The position numbers and the translations under genes are program-made. Under the pieces are notes generated by a model. The model saw only the letters and a list, made by a program, of their open reading frames with translations. It ran no database searches and had not been told where the DNA came from. A stretch of DNA of 5,397 bases from Kiritimatiellia bacterium. Its GTDB lineage: Bacteria > Verrucomicrobiota > Kiritimatiellia > RFP12 > UBA1067. Shown piece by piece: positions 1-4,986 of the stretch. The DNA is taken from assembly GCA_016302985.1 (NCBI GenBank), contig JAEDMN010000218.1, forward strand, positions 1 to 5,397. The letters run 5' to 3'. The first letter of the stretch is position 1; each line of letters begins with the position of its first letter.

Positions 1-56
1 CCGAGACCGCGCCCGCGGAACCGGCCGCCCCGGCCGAGGCCCCCGTGGCCGAATGA
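1..56 (+). CDS. C-terminal end of an unidentified upstream protein (partial)
   Basis: The frame with codons starting at base 3 is open from the window edge to a TGA at 54-56 and encodes ETAPAEPAAPAEAPVAE. Nearly every codon ends in G or C, as in the certain genes here, whereas the overlapping frame that runs on to 114 gives an unnatural Pro/Arg-rich peptide. The piece is an Ala/Pro/Glu-rich tail with no fold or motif, so the protein cannot be named. It does not resemble the C-terminus of PheS, the usual upstream neighbour of PheT; a tail of a ribosomal or other RNA-associated protein is possible but unsupported. The stop lies 54 bp before pheT, so co-transcription is plausible. Confidence 0.55.
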   Translation, partial: ETAPAEPAAPAEAPVAE

Positions 57-110
57 GGTTCCCGCGAACCGCTCCTTCAACATCAACAATCGAACTGATC
101 AGATTATTCC
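57..110 (+). other. Spacer upstream of pheT with a small hairpin
   Basis: The 54 bp between the upstream stop and pheT are more AT-rich than the genes. A 5-bp hairpin (GGTTC 57-61, loop CCGC, GAACC 66-70) lies directly behind the stop but has no T-run, so it is not a convincing terminator. An 8-bp perfect palindrome CTGATCAG is at 95-102. No clear Shine-Dalgarno motif is visible before the pheT ATG at 111, so pheT may start from a weak or unstructured initiation region. Confidence 0.3.
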
Positions 111-2555
111 ATGAGACTGCCAATCAGCTGGCTGAACGAATTCGTCGAAGTGTCGGACATCCCCGTGCAGGAGCTCGCCGAGCGCCTGACGCGCAGCGGA
201 CTGCAGGTGGAGGCCATCGAAACCGTCGGCGCCGAGCCCCTCGGCGACCTCTTCGTGGTCGGCGAGGTCCTGACGTGCGAGCTCATCGAGGGCACGCACC
301 TGCACAAGACGACGGTCACGGACGGCAAGGAGACGGTGCAGGTCGTCTGCGGCGCGCCGAACTGCCGCGTCGGCGTGAAGAGCGCGTTCGCCAAGATCGG
401 CGCCGTCGGGCCCGACAACAGCTTCAAGATCAAGAAGGGCAAGCTCCGCGGCGTCGAGTCGTGCGGCATGCTCTGCTCCTCCGCGGAGCTGAAGCTGCCC
501 GGCGGCAACCACGACGGCATCATGGAATTCCCGCCCGAAACACCGAACGGCGCGTTCGTGCGCGACGTGATCGGCACGGAGAAGCCCGAGACGGTCTTCG
601 ACATCGAGGTGACCTGGAACCGTCCCGACGCGCTCAGCGTGATCGGTCTGGCCCGCGAGTTCGGCGCCGTGCTGAAGCGCCCCGTGAAGCTGCCGGCGGT
701 CGACTTCGCCGAGAGCGACACCGACGTGAACGACGAGGTCAAGGTCGTCGTCGAGAACCCGGTCCGCTGCCCGCGCTACACGGCGCGCGTCGTGACGAGC
801 GTGCAGGACGGCCCGTCCCCCGACTTCATGGCCCGCCGCCTCGAGGCGTGCGGCGTGCGCTCCCTCGGCCTGCTCGTCGACGTCACGAACTACGTGATGC
901 TCGAGTGCGGCCAGCCGATGCACGCGTTTGACTACAAGACGCTCGCGCAGGGCACGATCGTCGTGCGCGACGCGAAGCCGGGCGAGACGATCAAGACGCT
1001 CGACGGCGTGGAGCGCAAGCTCGATCCGTCGATGCTCGTGATCGCGGACGCCGAGAAGCCGAGCGCGGTCGCCGGCGTGATGGGCGGCGAAGGCAGCGAA
1101 ATCGCCCCTGGCACGACGCGCGTGCTGATCGAGAGCGCGCTGTTCGAGCCCGACTCCACGAAGAGCACGGCCACGGCGCTCGGCCTTGCGACCGAGGCCA
1201 GCTACCGCTACATCCGCGGCGTGGACAAGGACCTGGCCGACTGGGCCAGCCGCCGCGCCTGCCATCTGCTGCAGAAGTACGGCAACGCCGTCGTCGCGAA
1301 GGGCGTCGTGGACGCCGACAGCCGCGTGCAGCCGCTCAACGCGGACGTGACGCTCGACTTCGCGCGCGCCCGCAGCCTGATCGGCATCGAGATCGGCAAC
1401 GACGCGATGGTGTACATCCTCCAGTCGCTCGGCCTCGTCTGCCGCGAAGCTGGCCCGTACGCCGCGAAGACATCCGTCTCCTTCGGCATCCCCAGCTGGC
1501 GCTGGGACCTCTCCCTCGAGGCCGACCTCGTCGAGGAGATCGCCCGCCTCTACGGGCTGGACAACATCCCGGACACGATGCCGAGCGCCCCGAGCGTCTC
1601 GCCGCTGTCCGACGCCCCGTTCCGCGCCAAGGAGAAGGTCCGCGCGACCTGCCTCTCCCTGGGCTTCACCGAGGGCATGCACTACTCCTTCCTTTCCGCG
1701 GGCGAACTCGACCAGTTCGATGGCCGCCCCGAGACGAAGGCGCTCCGCCTGGCCCTGCCGGATCCGGTCAGCGCCGAGTATGGCGTCCTCCGCGACTCGC
1801 TGCTGCCGCAGCTCATGGCCTCCCTCGGCCGCAATGCGACGCACCAGCTCGAGACGGCGCAGCTCTTCGAGCTTGGCCGCGTCTTTGGGCGCGCCAAGGA
1901 CGGCAAGCCGTTCGAGGCGGACCGCCTCGCCCTCGGCTTCACCGGCCCGGTCGGCCGCGGCGCCCTGGACCGCCGCCGCGCGGTCACGGTCGAGGAGGCG
2001 CTGCTGTGGATGAAGGGCGCCGTCGAGCGCCTGGCCGCCTGCCTGCACGTCGCCCGCCTGGAGTTCCGCCCCGCCGAGCACCCGGCCTTCGCGGCCGGCG
2101 CCGCGCTCGAGATCCGCGCCTATGGACGCCCCTGCGGCGTGATGGGCGTGCTCTCCGCGAAGCTTCGCCATCCGTTCCGACTGACGACGCAGATGGCGCT
2201 GGCCGAGATCGACGTCGAGCCGCTGCTGAAGCGCTTCGACTCGGCGGGCAAGGTCTCGCCCGTCCCCGCGTTCCCGATGGTCAAGCGCGACATCGCGTTC
2301 GTGGCCGGCGAGGGCGTTACGCACGAGGCCGTCGAGAAGTGCATCCGCAAGGCCGCCCCCGCGGAGCTGATCGGCGTTTCGCTGTTCGACATCTTCACGT
2401 CAAAGGACATCGGCAAGGGCCGTCGCTCCTTCGCCTACTCGCTTGCGTTCCGCGCCGCGGACCGCACGCTGACCGACGACGAGGTGAACCGCGGGTTCAC
2501 GCGGATCGTCGAGGCGCTGAAGTCGACGCTCAAGGTCGAGGTCCGCGACAACTGA
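111..2555 (+). CDS. pheT: Phenylalanine--tRNA ligase beta subunit
   Basis: This 814-residue protein is the beta subunit of the cytoplasmic alpha2beta2 phenylalanyl-tRNA synthetase, which charges tRNA-Phe; beta binds the tRNA and hydrolyses mischarged Tyr-tRNA-Phe. The N-terminus MRLPISWLNEFV is typical and fixes the start. Domains in order: OB-fold tRNA-binding domain (about 40-150, with GMLCSSAEL near 119-127); B3/4 editing domain (about 215-375, with DVTNYVMLECGQPMHAFD at 257-274 and TEASYRYIRGVD at 361-372); B5 domain (about 405-485); catalytic-like core (about 495-705, with FELGRVFG at 586-593); and a C-terminal ferredoxin-fold anticodon-binding domain (about 717-811). Editing-site positions known from E. 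coli appear kept (H271, E341, T361, A363), as do the metal-site residues D466, D472, E475 and E476. The length is normal and no frameshift is seen. pheS is not adjacent upstream and must lie elsewhere or further away. Confidence 0.98.
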   Translation: MRLPISWLNEFVEVSDIPVQELAERLTRSGLQVEAIETVGAEPLGDLFVVGEVLTCELIEGTHLHKTTVTDGKETVQVVCGAPNCRVGVKSAFAKIGAVGPDNSFKIKKGKLRGVESCGMLCSSAELKLPGGNHDGIMEFPPETPNGAFVRDVIGTEKPETVFDIEVTWNRPDALSVIGLAREFGAVLKRPVKLPAVDFAESDTDVNDEVKVVVENPVRCPRYTARVVTSVQDGPSPDFMARRLEACGVRSLGLLVDVTNYVMLECGQPMHAFDYKTLAQGTIVVRDAKPGETIKTLDGVERKLDPSMLVIADAEKPSAVAGVMGGEGSEIAPGTTRVLIESALFEPDSTKSTATALGLATEASYRYIRGVDKDLADWASRRACHLLQKYGNAVVAKGVVDADSRVQPLNADVTLDFARARSLIGIEIGNDAMVYILQSLGLVCREAGPYAAKTSVSFGIPSWRWDLSLEADLVEEIARLYGLDNIPDTMPSAPSVSPLSDAPFRAKEKVRATCLSLGFTEGMHYSFLSAGELDQFDGRPETKALRLALPDPVSAEYGVLRDSLLPQLMASLGRNATHQLETAQLFELGRVFGRAKDGKPFEADRLALGFTGPVGRGALDRRRAVTVEEALLWMKGAVERLAACLHVARLEFRPAEHPAFAAGAALEIRAYGRPCGVMGVLSAKLRHPFRLTTQMALAEIDVEPLLKRFDSAGKVSPVPAFPMVKRDIAFVAGEGVTHEAVEKCIRKAAPAELIGVSLFDIFTSKDIGKGRRSFAYSLAFRAADRTLTDDEVNRGFTRIVEALKSTLKVEVRDN

Positions 2556-2775
2556 TCTTTCACATCGTGGGCCCTGGCTTGCACGCGGACTTGGCAGTGT
2601 ATTTCTCTGACCTTCGTTTTTGGACGGGAGTCTAAAGCCCATGGCGTGTGCGTCATGGGTGGGGACACCCACTTGGGACTTTAGGTTCCAGGGATTCTGT
2701 GCTACGGCAACCCGGGGTCTTTTGTTTGCAGGGAAGAAAGGCAAGGCGCCTGTTGGCGCCCGGAAAGAGGACTGA
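2556..2775 (+). ncRNA. Gene-free stretch with a candidate structured RNA or long 5' leader
   Basis: No credible protein is encoded in these 220 bases, which are less GC-rich than the flanking genes. On the plus strand several hairpins can be drawn. A stem of 11 consecutive pairs joins 2627-2637 to 2679-2689 (two G-T pairs), and four more pairs continue inward past a bulged A2678. Inside it TGGGTG (2656-2661) pairs with CACCCA (2666-2671) around a GNRA-type loop GGGA. Downstream TGC-TACG-GCA (2700-2709) is a classic UNCG-type tetraloop hairpin, which can be framed by GGG 2691-2693 and CCC 2711-2713 and is followed by a T-rich run (2719-2727) resembling an imperfect terminator. I do not recognise a known family: tmRNA, RNase P, SRP RNA and the common riboswitch motifs do not fit. 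It may be an independent small RNA or the leader of the next gene. No convincing promoter is visible. Confidence 0.4.
2745..2760 (+). promoter_or_regulatory. GGCGCC hairpin just upstream of a ribosome-binding site
   Basis: GGCGCC (2745-2750) and GGCGCC (2755-2760) are self-complementary and form a 6-bp all-GC hairpin with loop TGTT. It ends six bases before the Shine-Dalgarno-like AGAGG (2766-2770), which sits 5 nt before the ATG at 2776. No T-run follows, so it is not a standard terminator. It could insulate or modulate translation of the next gene, or mark the 3' end of an upstream RNA. Confidence 0.4.
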
Positions 2776-3534
2776 ATGAGAAGCTTGGTACTGTGTGCGA
2801 CGGCGGCGATGTCCGTCCTGGCGGCCTTCGCCGCCCCGCGGTTCGAGAAGGTTCCGGACCAGGCGCTGGAACTTCTGAAGGGCGCGCGCAGCAAATCGGT
2901 CTCGTCCGGGTTCCTCTTTGTCAACGGGCACTACGTCAAGCCATCCTACCGCGTCTCGCGCATGGGTACCGCGATCTTCGTGAACGACGTGCAGATCACC
3001 GGCCAGGTTGTACCGTGGGCGTCCTTCCTCGCGACGCAGGACGGCTACGTCCCCCCCGCGAAGCCCGCCGCAGCCCCGGCCCCGAAGAAAAAGGCCGAGA
3101 AGAGCGTGGACGACCTCTTCGACGACGCGCCGGCGGAAAGCCCCGCAGCGGAGGAGAAGCCCGCGGAAGAGGCCGAGGGGCCCGTCGCCTTCTCCCCGAA
3201 TGCGAAGAGCGGTGCGCTGCTCAAGAAGGTCGACGAAGCCCGCATCGAGACCCGCCGCCGCCTCCGCGACGGGTATGTCTGCTTCTACGGTTCCCGCTAT
3301 GCGCGCGTGCTCGTCGAACCGCGGATCGCGAGGGGGCTGCTCGACGTGCTGCCCGAGGCGATGCGGGACGCGAAGAACGGCGCCGCGCTGGCGGCTGCCC
3401 TGCGCCAGAAGGGGTATCCGTTCATGGGCCGCGAGCTCTGCGAAGACCTCGTCGAAAACCGCGCGGACTACCTCGAGATCGTCCGCCGCCGCGAATCGAT
3501 CAAGGAAGACGAACGTCTGGGGTTGACCCGGTGA
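2776..3534 (+). CDS. Predicted secreted protein of unknown function
   Basis: This 252-residue protein is not one I recognise. Residues 1-20 look like a Sec signal peptide: a basic start, a hydrophobic core, and Ala-rich AAFAA before P21, with cleavage likely after A19 or A20. No lipobox cysteine is present, so it should be periplasmic or outside the cell. The mature part has an N-terminal segment (about 22-92, with FLFVNGHYVKPSYRVSRMG at 46-64 and FVNDVQITGQVVPW at 68-81), a low-complexity Pro/Ala/Lys/Glu linker (about 93-137) with an acidic DDLFDD patch, and a C-terminal, mostly helical and charged segment (about 138-252). No catalytic motif stands out. The start has a good AGAGG ribosome site at 5-nt spacing. 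The stop overlaps the GTG of the TrpR-family gene (GTGA), so the two are probably translationally coupled. Confidence 0.85.
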   Translation: MRSLVLCATAAMSVLAAFAAPRFEKVPDQALELLKGARSKSVSSGFLFVNGHYVKPSYRVSRMGTAIFVNDVQITGQVVPWASFLATQDGYVPPAKPAAAPAPKKKAEKSVDDLFDDAPAESPAAEEKPAEEAEGPVAFSPNAKSGALLKKVDEARIETRRRLRDGYVCFYGSRYARVLVEPRIARGLLDVLPEAMRDAKNGAALAAALRQKGYPFMGRELCEDLVENRADYLEIVRRRESIKEDERLGLTR

Positions 3535-4034
3535 GCACGGCTTTCGCAAGACTGGCTCGGACCCTGGCGGACCTGAAGCAGCCCGCGGCCATCGAACGGT
3601 TCCTGCTGGAGGTGATGACCCCCGGCGAGGTGCATGACCTCGGATTGCGTTGGGAGCTGGTCGAACTGCTCGTCGAGGGGGTTTCCCAGCGGCAGATCGC
3701 CTCGCGCCTGGGCATCTCGCTCTGCAAGATCACCCGCGGGGCGAAGATCCTCAAGAAGAAGAACGGCGTCGTCTCCGGCGTCTTCGCGAAGAAGACCCCG
3801 GCGGCGAAGAAGACCCCGGCGGCGAAGACGGCTCCGAAGTCTGTGAAGACGGCGGCCGCGAAGCCAGTGAGGACGGACGCCGCGAAGGCCGCGAAGGCCG
3901 GTGCCGCGAAGTCCGCGAAGGCCGGCGCCGCGAAGGCCGGCGCCCCGGCGCCTGCGAAGAAGCCCGTGAAGAAGGTGGTTGAGAAGCATGGAACTCGCGT
4001 CCCCGGCAAATCCAAAAATCAAGTACGTCGTTAA
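3531..4034 (+). CDS. TrpR-family transcriptional repressor with histone-H1-like Lys/Ala tail
   Basis: From the GTG at 3531 this encodes 167 residues. Residues about 18-80 match the Trp repressor fold: VMTPGEVHDLGLRWELVELL (28-47), then a helix-turn-helix SQRQIASRLGISLCKITRG (52-70), close to SQRELKNELGAGIATITRG of E. coli TrpR. Family knowledge places the tryptophan contacts at T44, R54, R84 and S88 of E. coli TrpR; here they align with T30, R40, R69 and I73, so three are kept and the serine is isoleucine. The TRG signature argues against the YerC branch. Residues 82-167 form a basic, low-complexity tail (24 Ala, 20 Lys, 4 Arg, only 2 acidic) with AKKTPA and AAKxAKAG repeats, resembling bacterial histone-H1-like domains and likely binding DNA nonspecifically. 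The GTG overlaps the preceding stop in a GTGA, and the 3' end overlaps the methyltransferase gene. Tryptophan control is inferred, not shown; no trp genes are in view. Confidence 0.85.
   Translation: MSTAFARLARTLADLKQPAAIERFLLEVMTPGEVHDLGLRWELVELLVEGVSQRQIASRLGISLCKITRGAKILKKKNGVVSGVFAKKTPAAKKTPAAKTAPKSVKTAAAKPVRTDAAKAAKAGAAKSAKAGAAKAGAPAPAKKPVKKVVEKHGTRVPGKSKNQVRR
3786..3821 (+). repeat. Two tandem 18-bp repeats encoding AKKTPA
   Basis: GCGAAGAAGACCCCGGCG occurs twice head to tail (3786-3803 and 3804-3821), identical at the base level and in the reading frame of the TrpR-family gene, followed by a partial third unit. The identity beyond amino-acid level suggests recent duplication within the tail-coding region. 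Confidence 0.9.
3879..3926 (+). repeat. Two tandem 24-bp repeats encoding AAKxAKAG
   Basis: Units 3879-3902 and 3903-3926 differ at two positions only (Ala codon GCC to Ser codon TCC, and the third base of the last Gly codon) and encode AAKAAKAG and AAKSAKAG. A shortened copy begins at 3927. They lie in frame in the basic tail of the TrpR-family protein and could expand or contract by slippage without breaking the frame. Confidence 0.85.
3972..3978 (+). promoter_or_regulatory. Ribosome-binding site that decides the methyltransferase start
   Basis: AAGGTGG at 3972-3978 lies 9 nt before the ATG at 3988 and inside the coding sequence of the TrpR tail. A TTG at 3979 in the same frame directly abuts this site and has no room for initiation, so the ATG at 3988 is preferred. 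Confidence 0.65.
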
Positions 4035-4845
4035 GCTCCGCAGCTGCTCCGTCCGCGAGGAGTCCGGCGAGATGATCGTCGAAGGCTTTCGCGAATGCCG
4101 CCGCGCGCTCGACAACGGCTACCGTCCGCATGCGATCTTCCACTGCCCGGACCTCTGGCTCAAGAACGAGAACGAGCCCGCCCTCGTGGCGGACTGCGTG
4201 AAGCTCGGCGCCGAGGAATACCGCTGTTCGAAGGCCGCCTTCCTCAAGATGGCCTACAAGGACCGACCCGACGGCCTGCTGATGGTGGGCCCCCATGTCT
4301 CCCGGAAGCTTGACGCGCTCGAGCTGCCGCCGAACGCGCTGGTGATCGTCACCGAGGCCATCGAGAAGCCGGGCAACCTCGGCACGATCCTCCGCAGCGC
4401 GGACGCCGCCCATGCGAGCGCCGTGATCGTCTGCGACCGCACGACCGACATCCACAACCCGAACGTCGTGCGCGCCTCGACGGGCACGATGTTCTCGGTT
4501 CCGATCGTGGAGGCGACGAGCGAGGAGGCGCTGGCCTGGCTCAAGGCGAAGGGCTTTCGCATCCTCGCCGCCACGCCGCATGCCGAGAAGCTGCACTTCG
4601 AAGTCGACCTCACGGGCAATGTCGCCCTGGCCGTCGGCGCCGAGCAGTACGGCCTGACCGCGAAGTGGATGGACAACGCCGACCTGCGCGTGCGCATCCC
4701 GATGCTCGGCCTCGCGGATTCGCTGAACGTGAGCGCGGCGACCACGATCCTCGTCTACGAGGCCGTGCGCCAGCGCCTTGCGGCCGGCATCGACAAGGTC
4801 CCCGATTTCGTCCCGTGGCATGGCGAAGGGCGCCATGACCACTGA
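3988..4845 (+). CDS. SpoU/TrmH-family RNA 2'-O-ribose methyltransferase
   Basis: From the ATG at 3988 this encodes 285 residues. It should transfer a methyl group from SAM to a ribose 2'-OH in rRNA or tRNA in the cytoplasm. An N-terminal substrate-binding domain of the RlmB/TsnR type (about 1-105, starting MELASPANPKIKYVVKLRS) precedes the SPOUT catalytic domain with its deep trefoil knot. Motif 1 is EKPGNLGTILRSADA (126-140; N130 and R136 at the typical N-x-G-x-x-x-R positions), motif 2 is NVVRASTGTMFSVPIVE (159-175), and motif 3 is AVGAEQYGL (215-223) with IPMLGLADSLNVSAA (237-251), which form the SAM pocket and dimer contacts. The RNA target cannot be told from sequence. Its first 47 bp overlap the end of the TrpR-family gene in another frame, implying coupled translation. 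The stop lies 7 bp before the -10 box of metK. Confidence 0.93.
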   Translation: MELASPANPKIKYVVKLRSCSVREESGEMIVEGFRECRRALDNGYRPHAIFHCPDLWLKNENEPALVADCVKLGAEEYRCSKAAFLKMAYKDRPDGLLMVGPHVSRKLDALELPPNALVIVTEAIEKPGNLGTILRSADAAHASAVIVCDRTTDIHNPNVVRASTGTMFSVPIVEATSEEALAWLKAKGFRILAATPHAEKLHFEVDLTGNVALAVGAEQYGLTAKWMDNADLRVRIPMLGLADSLNVSAATTILVYEAVRQRLAAGIDKVPDFVPWHGEGRHDH

Positions 4846-4849
4846 GATT

Positions 4850-4858
4850 TGGTATAAT
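4850..4858 (+). promoter_or_regulatory. Extended -10 promoter for metK
   Basis: TGG-TATAAT (4850-4858) is a perfect sigma70 -10 hexamer with the extended TGn element. No good -35 hexamer lies 16-18 bp upstream (the bases there are GC-rich and inside the methyltransferase gene), which is consistent with an extended -10 promoter. Transcription would begin near 4865, giving metK a leader of about 120 nt. Confidence 0.75.
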
Positions 4859-4870
4859 ATCACCCATCGA

Positions 4871-4953
4871 TGCATCAGGAAGCGGACGCGGTCGTCGCGT
4901 GCGCGCCAACCGAGCGGAAACGCCACGGTGGTTGGGGCTGATCCCCGGATGCG
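4871..4953 (+). promoter_or_regulatory. Candidate SAM riboswitch (SAM-I/SAM-IV clan) in the metK leader
   Basis: Hand folding gives a four-way junction. P1 is TGCATC (4871-4876) with GATGCG (4948-4953). P2 is 4882-4890 with 4896-4904 (one G-G mismatch, loop GTCGT). P3 is 4905-4912 with 4926-4932, capped by GCG-GAAA-CGC (4914-4923). P4 is GGGG (4934-4937) with CCCC (4943-4946). The known SAM-I core is mirrored: the A6-U88, U7-A87 and C8-G86 pairs correspond to A4874-T4950, T4875-A4949 and C4876-G4948; J1/2 G11 corresponds to G4879; and the ligand-binding AA/U internal loop between two C-G pairs corresponds to A4908, A4909 and T4929 flanked by C4907-G4930 and C4910-G4928. P2 lacks the SAM-I kink-turn, so this is closer to SAM-IV or a SAM-I/IV variant. 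High SAM would be expected to lower metK expression. Confidence 0.7.
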
Positions 4954-4969
4954 CTTAGCAAGTACTAAG
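4954..4969 (+). promoter_or_regulatory. Hairpin between riboswitch P1 and the metK ribosome site
   Basis: CTTAG (4954-4958) pairs with CTAAG (4965-4969) around the loop CAAGTA, starting directly after P1. A purine-rich, Shine-Dalgarno-like stretch (4967-4979) overlaps its 3' arm and lies 7 nt before the ATG at 4987. No T-run follows, so control at translation is likelier than at termination. It may act as the expression platform or as a P5-like element of a SAM-IV-type aptamer. Confidence 0.45.
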
Positions 4970-4986
4970 AAAGAGAGAGCACGAAC

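Noticed and set aside
91..110. CGAACTGATCAGATT before pheT as a trp operator
   Set aside because: It begins like the E. coli trp operator and contains CTGATCAG, but lacks the paired ACTAGT half-sites, and pheT is not an expected TrpR target.
53..931. 292-codon plus-strand frame overlapping pheT
   Set aside because: It is extremely Arg-rich and lies in a shifted frame of pheT; the pheT product has full domain support.
99..2324. 741-codon open frame on the minus strand opposite pheT
   Set aside because: It is the mirror of a certain gene in GC-rich DNA; its translation is Arg/Ala/Leu/His-rich without domain signatures, as expected for an antisense artefact.
2690..2727. Guanidine-I or SAM-type riboswitch in the pheT downstream gap
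   Set aside because: Short matches such as TAGGTTCC and GGCAACC occur, but the order and pairing of the family motifs are not reproduced.
2600..2745. 6S RNA, because ATTTCTCTGA at 2601-2610 equals the start of E. coli 6S RNA
   Set aside because: A ten-base match alone is weak, and no long closing stem or central bubble could be drawn around it.
2793..3530. Upstream extension of the TrpR-family frame to an ATG at 2793
   Set aside because: The extension reads through the secreted-protein gene in a shifted frame as Arg/Gly-rich sequence; the GTG at 3531 overlapping the stop gives a product that begins just ahead of the TrpR domain.
3979..3987. TTG at 3979 as start of the methyltransferase
   Set aside because: It abuts the AAGGTGG site with no spacing, whereas the ATG at 3988 has 9-nt spacing.
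4954..4969. CTTAG...CTAAG before metK as a TrpR operator
   Set aside because: The half-sites differ from the known CTAG core, and the position after a SAM-clan aptamer favours an RNA hairpin.
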